A stretch of DNA of 64,000 nt from Janthinobacterium sp. ROICE36 (GCF_002869965.1 NZ_PEBS01000015.1:31057-95056), one strand, 5' to 3'. Shown: positions 34,178-44,030, numbered from the stretch's first letter. Translations and numbers: made by a program. Notes: a model not told the origin generated them from the letters alone.

Positions 34178-37100
34178 TCAAGCCTTGTTGTCGAGTGCTA
34201 GCAGTTGCTCGTCCGTCACCGGCCCCGTGCCGCTGTACTTGTCCAGGAACAAATAGATGACGGGGGTAATGAACAGGGTAATAACTTGTGAAAACAATAA
34301 TCCGCCGACCACGGCCAGGCCCAGCGGCTGGCGCAGCTCGGCGCCGGCGCCCAGGCCCAGGGCGATCGGCAAGGCGCCCATCAGGGCCGCCGCCGACGTC
34401 ATCATGATGGGGCGAAAACGCAGGATGCAGGCCTGACGGATGGCTACAGCCGGGCTCATGCCCTCGTTGCGCTGCGCATGCAGGGCAAAGTCGATCATCA
34501 TGATGGCATTTTTCTTGACGATACCGATCAGCATCAAGATACCGATGATGGCGATCATGGTCAGGTCCATGCCGAACAGGCGCAAGGTCAGCAAGGCGCC
34601 CACCGCCGCCGACGGCAAGCCAGCCAGGATGGTCAGCGGGTGGATATAGCTTTCGTACAGGACACCGAGCAACACATAGATCACGGCCAGCGCGGCGATG
34701 ATGAGGATGATCTGGCTAGCCTGCGAATCCTGGAACACGGCCGCGTCGCCGCCGTAGCGCGTGATGATGGAGGCCGGCAAGCTCATGTCCTTGCCCATCA
34801 CGTCGATCTTGCCTGTGGCGATGCCCAGCGGCACGTCCGGCGCCAGGTTGAAGGCAATCGTGACGGCCTGCAGCTGTCCCTGGTGATTGATGGCCGTGGG
34901 ACCGATAGTGCGTTCCACATAGGCAATACTCGACAGTTTCACCAGCTCGCCCGACTTGCTGCGTACGGACACGCGCGTGAGCGCATCGTCATACTGGCGG
35001 TCCGGCGTGGCCGCTTCCAGGATCACGTAATAGCTCGCTGCCGAGGAATAGATGGTCGACACTTGCCGCTCGCCAAAGGCGCTGTACAGGGCCGTGCGGA
35101 TATCGGACATTTGCACGCCCAGCAGATTGGCCTTGTCGCGGTCGATCCGGAGGGACGCCTGCAAGCCCTTGATCTGCGAATCGCTGGTGACGTCGCGGAA
35201 AGCGGGATCGGCGCGCATGCCCGCAATAAACTTTTCCGCCCAGTCATTCAAGGCATCGGGACTGACGCTTTGCAAGGTGTACTGGTAGCGGCTCTTGCTC
35301 TGGCGCCCGCCCAGTTGCAAGTTTTGCACGGGACGGAAATACACGGCCATGCCGGGCACGGCGCTCGTCGCTCGGCGCAGGTTTTCCAGCACCACGGGCA
35401 TTTTCGGCCGTTCGCTGCGCGGCCTCAGGACCATGAACATGCGGCCTGTGTTGCCGCCGCCGACAAACGAGGTCACATCCTGCACGCTGGGGTCCGCCTT
35501 GAGCACGGCCGCTACGCGGGCTTGCAAGTCCTGCAATGCCGCCGAGGAGATATCCTCCGACGCTTCCGTGTTCACCTGGATCTGGCCCAGGTCTTCCTCG
35601 GGGAAGAAGCCTTTCGGAATGGTAGCGTACAGCAGCACCGTCAGCACAAAAGTGCACACGGCGATGAACAGCACCACGTTGCGGTGCGCCAGGGCCTTGT
35701 CGAGCAGATGCACGTAAGCATTGCGCAATTTCGTGAAACCCGCCTCGAAGTGGCGTCCGATGAAGGACTTTTCGCCATGCGTGGGGTCGCTGTCATTGTG
35801 TTCGCGCGTATCGGCCGGCAGGAAGCGGCTGGCCAGCATCGGCACCAGGGTCAGCGACACGATGGCCGACACGAGGATGGACAGCGAGACGACGACGGCA
35901 AACTCGTGGAACAGCAAGCCGATCACGCCCGGCATGAAGAAGATGGGGATGAACACGGCCACCAGCGAGACGGAAATCGAAATGATGGTAAATCCCATTT
36001 CCTTGGCACCCACCAGAGCCGCCTGGATCGGCTTCTTGCCCATCTCGATATGGCGCACGATGTTTTCCAGCACCACGATGGCATCGTCGACCACCAGGCC
36101 CACGGCCAGGGTAATGCCCAGCAGGGAAACGTTGTCGAGGCTATAGCCGAGCCAGTACAGCAGGGCCAGCGCACCGAGCAGGGAAATCGGCATGGTGATG
36201 GCCGGAATGAAGGTGGCCGCCGCGCGGTGCAGGAACAAAAAGATCACCAGCACCACCAGGATCACCGTCAGGGCCAGGGTCAGGTTGACGTCGTGAATGG
36301 CTTCGCGAATCGAGACGGAACGGTCGTTGACCAGACTGATCTGGATGGAAGCAGGCAATTGCGCCTTGAAGCCCGGCAAGAGCTTGCGTACGGCATCGAC
36401 CACTTGCACGGTATTGGCGTTCGGTTGACGCTGCACCAGCAAGGTGATCGAGCGCTCGCCATTGAAACTGCTGGCCGTCTTGGTCGACTGGAAACTGTCT
36501 TCCACGTCGGCCACTTCCTTCAGCCGGACGGCTTGGCCATTGCGCGTGGCGACGATGAGTTCGGCAAAATCGGCCGCCTTCATCATCTGCGGGTTGCCCT
36601 GGATGGTCAGCGTCTGGCTGGGGCCGTCGAGGATGCCCAGCGGCGAATTCGTGTTCGACGCGCGCAGTGCGGTGGCCAGCTCGTCCATGGTCAGGTTGCG
36701 CGCGTTCATCAGGTCGGCACGGGCACGTACGCGCACGGCGAAGCGTTTCTGGCCATTCACGCTGACCTGGGCCACGCCAGGCAGGGTCGACAGGCTGGGC
36801 GCAATCAGGTTTTCCGCATAATCATTCAGATCCGACAAGTTCAGCGATGGCGACGTCATCTGGATGAACAGCACGGGCGCATCAGCCGGATTAACCTTGC
36901 GGTAGGATGGCAAATCCGTCATTTCCGTGGGCAATTGGCGCTGCGCGCGCAGCAGGGCCGCCTGCACGTCGACAGCGGCCTCATTGACATTGATGCTGGC
37001 GTCAAACTCCAGGGTCAGCGAAGTATTGCCCCGGGTACTCGTGGAAGTGATCAGGCTCAGGCCGGCGATGGTGGAAAACTGCTTTTCCAGCGGCAAGGCC

Positions 37101-37288
37101 ACGGAGGACGCCATGGTATCGGGGCTGGCGCCGGCCAGGTCGGCGCTGACGTTGATGACGGGCGTGTTGTAGCTCGGCAAGGCCGCCACGGGAATGTGGC
37201 CATACGCCAACACACCGGCCAGGATGATGCTCAGGGACAACAGCACCACCATGACGGGGCGGCGAATGCTCAATTCGGACAGGTTCAT
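34178..37288 (-). CDS. RND-family efflux pump inner-membrane transporter
   Basis: A 1036-residue proton-driven drug exporter of the HAE1 type, closer in look to MdtB/MdtC/MuxB than to AcrB. It has the expected 12 transmembrane helices with two large periplasmic loops, and the proton-relay Asp-Asp pair in GLVVDDAIVVLEN. The ATG overlaps the adaptor stop (ATGA). Only one pump subunit is present, whereas MdtBC and MuxBC need two. No outer-membrane channel gene is nearby, so it must borrow a TolC/OprM-type channel from elsewhere. Substrate unknown. Confidence 0.9.
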   Translation of the reverse strand: MNLSELSIRRPVMVVLLSLSIILAGVLAYGHIPVAALPSYNTPVINVSADLAGASPDTMASSVALPLEKQFSTIAGLSLITSTSTRGNTSLTLEFDASINVNEAAVDVQAALLRAQRQLPTEMTDLPSYRKVNPADAPVLFIQMTSPSLNLSDLNDYAENLIAPSLSTLPGVAQVSVNGQKRFAVRVRARADLMNARNLTMDELATALRASNTNSPLGILDGPSQTLTIQGNPQMMKAADFAELIVATRNGQAVRLKEVADVEDSFQSTKTASSFNGERSITLLVQRQPNANTVQVVDAVRKLLPGFKAQLPASIQISLVNDRSVSIREAIHDVNLTLALTVILVVLVIFLFLHRAAATFIPAITMPISLLGALALLYWLGYSLDNVSLLGITLAVGLVVDDAIVVLENIVRHIEMGKKPIQAALVGAKEMGFTIISISVSLVAVFIPIFFMPGVIGLLFHEFAVVVSLSILVSAIVSLTLVPMLASRFLPADTREHNDSDPTHGEKSFIGRHFEAGFTKLRNAYVHLLDKALAHRNVVLFIAVCTFVLTVLLYATIPKGFFPEEDLGQIQVNTEASEDISSAALQDLQARVAAVLKADPSVQDVTSFVGGGNTGRMFMVLRPRSERPKMPVVLENLRRATSAVPGMAVYFRPVQNLQLGGRQSKSRYQYTLQSVSPDALNDWAEKFIAGMRADPAFRDVTSDSQIKGLQASLRIDRDKANLLGVQMSDIRTALYSAFGERQVSTIYSSAASYYVILEAATPDRQYDDALTRVSVRSKSGELVKLSSIAYVERTIGPTAINHQGQLQAVTIAFNLAPDVPLGIATGKIDVMGKDMSLPASIITRYGGDAAVFQDSQASQIILIIAALAVIYVLLGVLYESYIHPLTILAGLPSAAVGALLTLRLFGMDLTMIAIIGILMLIGIVKKNAIMMIDFALHAQRNEGMSPAVAIRQACILRFRPIMMTSAAALMGALPIALGLGAGAELRQPLGLAVVGGLLFSQVITLFITPVIYLFLDKYSGTGPVTDEQLLALDNKA

Positions 37289-38457
37289 GCTGGCTTGCCT
37301 TGCGGTACGACGGCGCCATCGGCGGCCTTGTGTTTTTCCGCCAGGCGCAATTTGCCGCCCGGACGCAAGTTCTGCTTGCCATCGACGATGATTTTTTCAT
37401 CGCCGTTCAATCCGGTGACGACGGCATTCGGGCCGAAGGCATACACGCGGGCAATCTTGCGCACCTTGGCGGTGTTGTCCGCTTCCATCGAATACACGAA
37501 GATGCCCGTGGTATTGGTGATGATGGCGTTTTGCGGGATGACCAGCGCATCCTTGAGCGTGCGCACGGTCAGCTGCGTATTCACATACTGACCAGGCCAC
37601 AGGTCGGTGCCAGCATTATTGAAACGGGCCTTGATCTTGATCACGCCCGTGGCGGGATCGACGGCATTGTCGATAAAGTTCAGTTTGCCATCGAGCTGCT
37701 TGCCGCCGGCATCGGCCAGCAGCGCCTTGACCGCCACGTCGCCCGCCTTCTGCGCCGCCAGCAAGCCCGAGAGACTGCTTTCCGGCAAGGTGAAGACCAC
37801 ATCGATCGGGTCGAGCTGGGTAATGCTTGTCAGTGATGTGGTCGGCTGCACAAGGCTGCCCGCGTAGACGCTGATGGCGCCCACGCGCCCCCCTTGCGGC
37901 GCGCGCAGGACGGTGTAGCTGGAGTCGACCTGGGCGGCGCGCAAGGCGGCCTGGTCGGCGGCCAGCAAGGCGCGTGCCGCATCGAGCTGGCTTTGCAGGG
38001 TGTCCACGGCGCCCTGGGCGATGAAGTTCTTGCTCAGCAAATCCTGGCTGCGCTTGAGCTGGCGTTCGAGGTCCTGCACCGAGGCGCGGTCGCGCAAGAC
38101 TTGCGCCTGGGCCTTGTCGACGTTCGCGTACTCGCTGCGGGCGTCCAGCGTGAACATCAACTCGCCCTGTTTGACGAACTGGCCTTCGCGGATGTGCACC
38201 TTGGTAATCGTGCTGGTCGTCTGCGGATGCAGATCGACGCTGCTGATCGGCATCACGCTGCCATTGGCTTGCAACACCATCGGCACATCCTGGCGCAGCG
38301 GCGCGACCACGCTCACCGTCGTTGGTCCCTGCCCGCCCTTGCCCCCTTTGCCATCCTGCCCACCGGCCAACACGCCGGACTGATGATTGAAATACCAGAT
38401 ACCGCCACCGATACACAGGGCAGCACCCACGAGGATTGCCAGGCTAGTCTTTTTCAT
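37285..38457 (-). CDS. RND periplasmic adaptor (membrane fusion protein)
   Basis: A 390-residue adaptor that links the pump to the outer-membrane channel. It has an N-terminal signal or anchor helix (about 5-22), a Gly/Lys-rich stretch, a biotinyl-lipoyl-like domain, an alpha hairpin (about 85-160) and beta-barrel domains. The MdtA/MuxA type fits the VVAPLRQDVPMVLQANGSV start of the mature part. The ATG at 38457 is preferred; the frame opens 22 codons further upstream without a typical signal. It lies 87 bp after the kinase gene and overlaps the pump gene. Confidence 0.9.
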   Translation of the reverse strand: MKKTSLAILVGAALCIGGGIWYFNHQSGVLAGGQDGKGGKGGQGPTTVSVVAPLRQDVPMVLQANGSVMPISSVDLHPQTTSTITKVHIREGQFVKQGELMFTLDARSEYANVDKAQAQVLRDRASVQDLERQLKRSQDLLSKNFIAQGAVDTLQSQLDAARALLAADQAALRAAQVDSSYTVLRAPQGGRVGAISVYAGSLVQPTTSLTSITQLDPIDVVFTLPESSLSGLLAAQKAGDVAVKALLADAGGKQLDGKLNFIDNAVDPATGVIKIKARFNNAGTDLWPGQYVNTQLTVRTLKDALVIPQNAIITNTTGIFVYSMEADNTAKVRKIARVYAFGPNAVVTGLNGDEKIIVDGKQNLRPGGKLRLAEKHKAADGAVVPQGKPA

Positions 38458-38544
38458 TGTTCTGTCATGCTGTTGCAGCGCAGGGCTGCAGGTTGAATGT
38501 CGTTGCCAGGGGGCGTAAAGCACAATATTGTCGCATGGAAAGGC

Positions 38545-39903
38545 TCACTTTCCAGCGTAATACTCTGGCACGATCAGGGTAACTTCCAGTCCACCGTCGA
38601 CATGATTGGCCAGCAAGACCGTGGCGCCATGCTGCTCGGCGATGTTGCGCGCGATGGTCAGACCCAGGCCGGTGCCGCCCGATTCGCGCGAACGCGAAGT
38701 CTCGATGCGGTAAAACGGTTCGAATACCTTGGCCAATTGATCTGGCGCAATACCCGGCCCGCCGTCGCGGATGCGGATGCGGGCCGTGCCGGCGATGCGC
38801 TCGACAGTCACCTGCGCGTACAGGCCATATTTGACGGCATTGTCGATCAAGTTCACCAGGCAGCGCCGCATGGCGATGGGACGGGCCATCAAGGCCATGC
38901 TAGCCTGCCCGGCCAGGGTCACATTCTGGCCGGCATCGGCCGCGTCCGAGCAGACGCTGTCGAGCAGGGAGTCGAGATCGAGTGCCTGCATCGCCTCCGT
39001 GCTATCCATCGAGCGAGCCAGGTCCAGCCCTTCCTTGACCATGCTCTGCATGGCCGACAGGTCGCCCACCAGGCGCTCATACAACTCTGTATCGGCCACT
39101 TTTTCCAGGCGCAGGCGCAAGCGTGTCAGCGGCGTTTGCAAATCATGCGTGATGGCGGCCAGCATTTGTGTACGTTGGGAAATGTGCTGGCGTATGCGCG
39201 CCTGCATGGCATTGAAGGCGGCGCTGGCCTGGCGGATCTCGCTGGCCCCCGACAAGGTCAGCGGCGGATGGTTGATGTCGTTGCCCAAGTCTTTCGCCGC
39301 CTGCGCCAGCTGCTTGAGCGGGCGCATGGTCATGCGCGTGACCAGGTAAGCGAGGATGGCGATGCTGATCAGGAAAGGCAGCAGTGTCATCCAGTCGTTA
39401 TGTTCATTGAACGGCGGCTGCTGGCGTGGCGGCAAGACCATCAGGCGCAGCACGTGGCCGTCCTGCATGCGCACGTCGAGGTTTTCACAGGTGCCGCCCC
39501 AGGGCCTGGCGCCGAACATGCCCGGCGACTGGCGCGGCTGGATGCACGCGGCCGGGCGTTCAGCCAGCGCGCTGACCTTGAAGCCCCCGCCCAGCTTGGC
39601 TTGCAGGGCGCTGGAAAATTCCGTCGGCGCGCCGGGCGCATGCTCGGTCGCGGGACGCAGCTCCAGGCGCACGCTGCCCTTGTTGGCCACTTTCAGGTAA
39701 GCCGCGCGCGAAGCCAGCGGCACCACGTCGGCCGCCATCACCAGCTGCTCGGCCCGCTCGACGGCATGGTAGTCGCGGTATTGCTCAATGGCGCGCTGGC
39801 GTTCGCCCACAGCCAGCCACTGCGTCAGCGCGGCCGAAGCGACGATGCCGATCAGCAGAAACATGAATACGCGGCCCGTCATCGACCCCAGGAAGGCCTT
39901 CAC
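38545..39903 (-). CDS. EnvZ-type sensor histidine kinase
   Basis: A 452-residue sensor with two transmembrane helices (about 10-30 and 170-190) enclosing a periplasmic domain, a HAMP linker, a dimerisation domain with His253 in AITHDLQTPLTRLR, and an ATPase domain (GGPGIAPDQLAKVFEPFYR, GGTGLGLTIARNI). The ATG overlaps the regulator stop (ATGA), so it is its cognate partner. Gene order implies that it controls the downstream efflux genes. The stimulus is unknown. Confidence 0.9.
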   Translation of the reverse strand: MKAFLGSMTGRVFMFLLIGIVASAALTQWLAVGERQRAIEQYRDYHAVERAEQLVMAADVVPLASRAAYLKVANKGSVRLELRPATEHAPGAPTEFSSALQAKLGGGFKVSALAERPAACIQPRQSPGMFGARPWGGTCENLDVRMQDGHVLRLMVLPPRQQPPFNEHNDWMTLLPFLISIAILAYLVTRMTMRPLKQLAQAAKDLGNDINHPPLTLSGASEIRQASAAFNAMQARIRQHISQRTQMLAAITHDLQTPLTRLRLRLEKVADTELYERLVGDLSAMQSMVKEGLDLARSMDSTEAMQALDLDSLLDSVCSDAADAGQNVTLAGQASMALMARPIAMRRCLVNLIDNAVKYGLYAQVTVERIAGTARIRIRDGGPGIAPDQLAKVFEPFYRIETSRSRESGGTGLGLTIARNIAEQHGATVLLANHVDGGLEVTLIVPEYYAGK

Positions 39904-40628
39904 GCGTGCGGCTCCACATTGACCTGGCCGGCCAACACGTAGCCGCCATTGCGCACGGTCTTGATGATTTGCGGCAAACGGGCATCTTCACCGAGTTTTT
40001 GCCGCAGGCGGCTGATCTGGATATCGATCGACCGGTCGAACGGGTCGGCGTCGCGCCCCTGTGTCAGGTTCAGCAACTGGTCGCGGTTGAGCACGCGGTT
40101 CGGGTGTTCCAGAAACACCCGCAGCAAGCGGAATTCCGCGCCCGACAGCATGATCACCAGGCCGCTGGGATTGAGCAGGTGGCGCGCCGTCAAGTCCAGG
40201 GTCCAGCCGGAAAAGCGGATTTGCTGCGCTTTGTCCGACGGCACGTTCGATGGCATGGCATGGCTGCGGCGCAACACGCTGCGTATGCGCGCCAGCAATT
40301 CACGGGGCTCGAACGGTTTCGGCAAATAATCGTCGGCACCCATTTCCAGGCCCAGAATGCGGTCCAGCGGCTCATTGCGCGCCGTCAACATGATCACCGG
40401 CACCGTCGATTGGGCACGCAGCTTGCGGCACAAGGTCAGGCCGTCGTCGCCAGGCAGGTTCAAATCGAGCACGATCAGGTCGGGCCGCGTTTCGTCGAGA
40501 ATTTTCCACATCGCCGTGCCATCTGCCGCGCCCAGGGTGCGGTAGGCGTTCGTTTCCAGGTAGTCCGCCAGCAAGCTGCGGATGTCGCGGTCATCGTCGA
40601 CGATGAGAATTGTAGAGGTGGGTTCCAT
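39900..40628 (-). CDS. OmpR-family response regulator
   Basis: A 242-residue regulator with a receiver domain (Asp55 in LIVLDLNLPG, Lys in YLPKPFEPREL) and an OmpR winged-helix DNA-binding domain (about 135-235). I chose the ATG at 40628 because it gives the canonical receiver start; the longer frame extends into the intergenic region. It heads the run regulator, kinase, adaptor, pump and is divergent from the Spy-like gene across 187 bp holding TTGTAT repeats. Confidence 0.92.
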   Translation of the reverse strand: MEPTSTILIVDDDRDIRSLLADYLETNAYRTLGAADGTAMWKILDETRPDLIVLDLNLPGDDGLTLCRKLRAQSTVPVIMLTARNEPLDRILGLEMGADDYLPKPFEPRELLARIRSVLRRSHAMPSNVPSDKAQQIRFSGWTLDLTARHLLNPSGLVIMLSGAEFRLLRVFLEHPNRVLNRDQLLNLTQGRDADPFDRSIDIQISRLRQKLGEDARLPQIIKTVRNGGYVLAGQVNVEPHA

Positions 40629-40670
40629 GGTACGAATTATCCCCACTTCCCCCACCCTTGCACAGCGCAT

Positions 40671-40718
40671 TTGTATCGTCTTGTATATAGGAGACCCGAA
40701 GAAACATATAGATACAAA
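40671..40718. promoter_or_regulatory. TTGTAT direct repeats, candidate response-regulator site
   Basis: TTGTAT at 40671-40676 and 40681-40686 repeat with a ten-base period, the usual spacing for OmpR-family dimers. An inverted copy (ATACAA, within GATACAAA at 40711-40718) lies further on; the outer arms TTTGTATC and GATACAAA are exact reverse complements. The sites lie between the regulator gene and the divergent Spy-like gene, so they could control both. Confidence 0.45.
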
Positions 40719-40815
40719 CTGTCTGGCAGCGGACACTTCGGGGAAACATGGCGCGTCCAACATGGATTCATGTGCAGCAACATGTACATCCCTCATCTTT
40801 TACAAAGGAATCCAG

Positions 40816-41337
40816 ATGAACGCCTCAATGAGAACCTTGCGCAAGAACTTGATCATCGCCATGAGCGTACTCGGCATGGGTGCGGCATCGCTGACCGTCC
40901 ACGCCCAGGAAGCGGCCGCCAGCGCGCCTGCCGCCAGCAGCAAGATGCAACATGAAGGCCACCGCGGCGGCAACCCTGCCGAACGCATGGCCAAATACCA
41001 GGCCCGTCTGCACGACAAGCTGAAGCTGACCGCCGCGCAGGAACCGGCCTGGGCCACTTTCACGGCCGCCAACGCGCCGAAAAAACCGATGGGCGACTGG
41101 AAGGCCAAGCGTGAAGCGATGGCCAAACTGTCGGCGCCGGAACGCATGGAACAATGGATTGCCATGTCGAAGGAACGCATCGCCGGCCAGGAAAGCCGTT
41201 TGGCCTCGCTGAAAACTTTTTATGCCGTGCTGACACCGGAGCAACAGAAAGTGTTTGACGACAGCGTGCCTGGCGGCAAGCACGGTGGCCACCGTGGCGG
41301 CCACCATGGCATGCAGGAGCATCCCAAAGCTGGTTAA
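40816..41337 (+). CDS. Spy/CpxP-like LTxxQ periplasmic protein
   Basis: A 173-residue secreted protein with a signal peptide (cut near Val-His-Ala-Gln, residue 31) and a helical domain. The motifs LTAAQEPAW and LTPEQQKVFDD are the two LTxxQ signatures of the Spy/CpxP family of periplasmic chaperones and stress sensors. The tail is His/Gly-rich and might bind metal. AAAGGAA lies upstream of the ATG. It is divergent from the regulator-kinase-efflux operon, much like cpxP beside cpxRA. Confidence 0.85.
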   Translation: MNASMRTLRKNLIIAMSVLGMGAASLTVHAQEAAASAPAASSKMQHEGHRGGNPAERMAKYQARLHDKLKLTAAQEPAWATFTAANAPKKPMGDWKAKREAMAKLSAPERMEQWIAMSKERIAGQESRLASLKTFYAVLTPEQQKVFDDSVPGGKHGGHRGGHHGMQEHPKAG

Positions 41338-41360
41338 GTTTTAGCGGTATGCAAGAATGG

Positions 41361-41386
41361 AAAAAGCCTGCGATGGCAGGCTTTTC
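41361..41386 (+). terminator. Bidirectional terminator between Spy-like gene and dsbD
   Basis: AAAAGCCTGC and GCAGGCTTTT form a perfect ten-base stem around GATG, between convergent genes. Confidence 0.88.
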
Positions 41387-41410
41387 CTTATTCAGCGGAC
41401 AAGTAAACGC

Positions 41411-43345
41411 TTACTGTCCGTCGAGCTTGCACAAGGAAGTCAGGAAGGTCGATGCGTTCTGGAAACCGATCACGCGCGACTGGGCGATCTCCTGCCCCTG
41501 CGGGTTGAACATGATGATGCCAGGCGGGCCGAACAGCTGGAAACGCTTCAGCATGGTCTTGTCGTCGGCGTCATTGGCCGTCACGTCCACTTGCAGCAAC
41601 ACGGCTTGCCCCATCTTCTCGCGCACGGCGGGTTCGACGAAGGTCAGTTTTTCCATCTCGATGCAAGACACACACCAGTCCGCATAAAAGTCCAGCAAGG
41701 CTGGCTTGCCGTTCAGCTGCGCCAGCGCCGCGTCGAGCTGCGCCACGGTTTTCACGCGTGTAAATGGCTGCGCGTGCACCTGGCCACCGCCCAGGTGCGC
41801 CAGCGGCGCCAGCGGGTCGCGACCACCGCTGGCCACGCCCACCAGTTGCAGCACGCCCAGCACGGCAAATACCAGGCCGAAGGCCTTGGCCACCCAGACA
41901 TGCTTCGCGCCGCTCTTGCCCACCAGCAGATACATGCCGTAAGCAACGAACAGCACCGTCCAGCCCAGCATCTGCACGGCGCCCGGCAGCACGGGCGAAA
42001 CCAGCCACCAGGCCACACCCAGTTGCAGCACGCCAAAGAAGCGCTTGACGGCATCCATCCAGGCACCGGCACGCGGCAGCAAGGTGCCGGCCGAAACACC
42101 CACCAACAGCAAAGGCACGCTCATGCCCACGGCCATGGCGAACAGCGCACTGCCGCCGATGACGACGTCGCGCGTCTGGCTGATGTACAGCAAGGCGCCA
42201 GCCAGCGGCGCGGCCACGCATGGCCCCACGATCAGGGCGGAAATGGCGCCCATGACGAACACGCCCGCCAGGCGGCCCGACGATTGCTGGTTTGACACGG
42301 ACGTCAGCTTGCCTTGCAGGAAAGCCGGCACTTGCAGCTCATAAAAACCAAACATCGACAGCGCCAGGCCCGCCATCAGCAAGGCGAAAAAGCCCAACAC
42401 CCACGGATTTTGCAGCTTGGCCGCCAGGCCTTCACCCGCCAGACCGGCCGCCACGCCCAGCGCCGTGTACACGATGGCCATACCCAGCGCGTACGTCAGC
42501 GACAACAGCAAGCCGCGCGAACGGCTGACCCTGACGCCATCGCCGATGATGATCGACGACAAAATCGGCACCATCGGCAGCACGCACGGGGTGAACGCCA
42601 GCCCCAGGCCCAGCAACATGAACAGGGGCACGATGACCAGCAGCTTGCCGCCCTTCAGGGCCGATTCAATCTTGCCCAGCTCGTTTTGCACAGGCGCGTA
42701 GCGTGCCGCCACGGGCGCCGCCGCTACCGGCTCGGGCGTACTGGTGATATCCGCCTGGGGAATGCTCAGCACGGATACGCCAGGCGATGCCTGTGCCTGC
42801 GGGCCGTTGACGGCAGGCGCGGCAGGCAAGGCAAACTTCGATGCCACGCCGCCTGGCGCCATGCTCTGCCCGCCGCCACTACCGACCAGCTGGGCCGAGG
42901 CATCCTGCGGCGCATAGCACAGGCCCTTGTCGGAGCAACCCTGTCCCGTCGCCTTCAGGGTGAACGCGCCAGCCGCCTGCACGGGAATCGTGATGGTGAG
43001 GGTCTTGCGGAACGTTTCCACGTTCTTCTGGAAGGTGTCGTCAAACTTGACCTTGCCGGCCGGATACACGGGTGCGCCCAGCTTGGCACCCACGGCGTCG
43101 AACTTGAAGCGCTCGTGGTACATATAGTAACCATCGGCAATCACATAGGTGACGGCGATAGTCGACGGGTCCTGCATGCGGGCGGAAAACTTGAAAGCCA
43201 GCTCGGGATCGAGGAATTCATCGTCGGCACGGGCATGACCGGCGCCAAAAACGACAAGCAACAGGAAGAAACAGGCAGCAAACCAAGTGAGCAATGGATG
43301 GCGTGGCGCGGTGCGCGCAGTGGCGCTGGAGGGGAAACGGGACAT
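41411..43345 (-). CDS. dsbD: Thiol:disulfide interchange protein DsbD
   Basis: Carries reducing power from cytoplasmic thioredoxin to periplasmic thiol proteins. It is 644 residues with the full three-part layout: signal peptide (to about residue 40), periplasmic alpha domain with Cys137 and Cys143, eight-helix membrane beta domain with its two conserved Cys (TPCVLPM and VGPCVAAP), and a thioredoxin-like gamma domain with WCVSC (Cys558, Cys561). AAAGGTAG precedes the ATG. It probably serves cytochrome c maturation together with resB and ccsB. Confidence 0.96.
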   Translation of the reverse strand: MSRFPSSATARTAPRHPLLTWFAACFFLLLVVFGAGHARADDEFLDPELAFKFSARMQDPSTIAVTYVIADGYYMYHERFKFDAVGAKLGAPVYPAGKVKFDDTFQKNVETFRKTLTITIPVQAAGAFTLKATGQGCSDKGLCYAPQDASAQLVGSGGGQSMAPGGVASKFALPAAPAVNGPQAQASPGVSVLSIPQADITSTPEPVAAAPVAARYAPVQNELGKIESALKGGKLLVIVPLFMLLGLGLAFTPCVLPMVPILSSIIIGDGVRVSRSRGLLLSLTYALGMAIVYTALGVAAGLAGEGLAAKLQNPWVLGFFALLMAGLALSMFGFYELQVPAFLQGKLTSVSNQQSSGRLAGVFVMGAISALIVGPCVAAPLAGALLYISQTRDVVIGGSALFAMAVGMSVPLLLVGVSAGTLLPRAGAWMDAVKRFFGVLQLGVAWWLVSPVLPGAVQMLGWTVLFVAYGMYLLVGKSGAKHVWVAKAFGLVFAVLGVLQLVGVASGGRDPLAPLAHLGGGQVHAQPFTRVKTVAQLDAALAQLNGKPALLDFYADWCVSCIEMEKLTFVEPAVREKMGQAVLLQVDVTANDADDKTMLKRFQLFGPPGIIMFNPQGQEIAQSRVIGFQNASTFLTSLCKLDGQ

Positions 43346-43452
43346 GAACTACCTTTTCGACCATTCGACAGAGGACGCGCGGAGCAGGCAGCGCTTGTGC
43401 CGGGCCGGCGCGAAAGGAGAATAGTACACTGCGGTAAGAATGACTGCAGCAG

Positions 43453-43483
43453 AAAACAAAAAAGCCAGGCTAGGCCTGGCTTT
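43453..43483 (-). terminator. Terminator after rplQ
   Basis: On the minus strand AAAGCCAGG and CCTGGCTTT form the stem, followed by a T-rich run, just past the rplQ stop. It closes the alpha ribosomal cluster. Confidence 0.9.
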
Positions 43484-43503
43484 CTCAGATGCAATTACTG
43501 GGA

Positions 43504-43896
43504 TTACTCGCCAGCGATTTCAACTGCTTCGGTCGTATCTGGACGATCCATCAGTTCAACGAACGCCATAGGAGCGTTATCGCCGACGCGGAAACCCATT
43601 TTCAGGATACGCACATAACCGCCATTACGGTTGGCGTAACGTGGGCCCAGTTCAGCGAACAGCTTCAAGACCATTTCACGATCGCGCAAGCGGTTGAAGG
43701 CCAGACGCTTGTTTGCCAGGCAGTCAGTTTTGCCCAGGGTCAGAATTGGCTCGACAACGCGGCGCAGTTCTTTTGCTTTTGGCAAGGTGGTTTTGATCGC
43801 TTCGTGACGCAGCAGCGATACTGTCATGTTGCGCAGCATTGCCAGACGGTGGGACGAGGTACGATTCAGTTTACGGAGGCCGTGACCGTGACGCAT
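43504..43896 (-). CDS. rplQ: 50S ribosomal protein L17
   Basis: A 130-residue large-subunit protein with the standard start [17 protein letters not shown]. It is the last gene of the alpha cluster, but 134 bp and a terminator-like hairpin separate it from rpoA, much more than the spacing in the neighbouring ribosomal genes. Confidence 0.98.
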   Translation of the reverse strand: MRHGHGLRKLNRTSSHRLAMLRNMTVSLLRHEAIKTTLPKAKELRRVVEPILTLGKTDCLANKRLAFNRLRDREMVLKLFAELGPRYANRNGGYVRILKMGFRVGDNAPMAFVELMDRPDTTEAVEIAGE

Positions 43897-43980
43897 GATA
43901 AATCCTTTCGGTGAGTGTTTAAATTCCAGCTCTTCGATCGATGAAGCTAGTGCAACATCGCGGGCCGGTTTGTTACTTCA

Positions 43981-44011
43981 AAAATAAAAGCCCGGGACAC
44001 CTGTCCCAAGC
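43981..44011 (-). terminator. Terminator-like hairpin between rpoA and rplQ
   Basis: On the minus strand GCTTGGGAC pairs with GTCCCGGGC (two G-U) around AGGT, followed by TTTTATTTTT. It lies 20 bp past the rpoA stop and looks like a real intrinsic terminator or attenuator. Confidence 0.8.
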
Positions 44012-44030
44012 AGTTTGCTACAACTACAAA

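Noticed and set aside
34478..37591. 1037-codon open frame on the plus strand opposite the RND pump
   Set aside because: Shadow of the pump gene; His/Gln/Arg/Asp-rich with no domain, and the opposite strand encodes a full conserved transporter.
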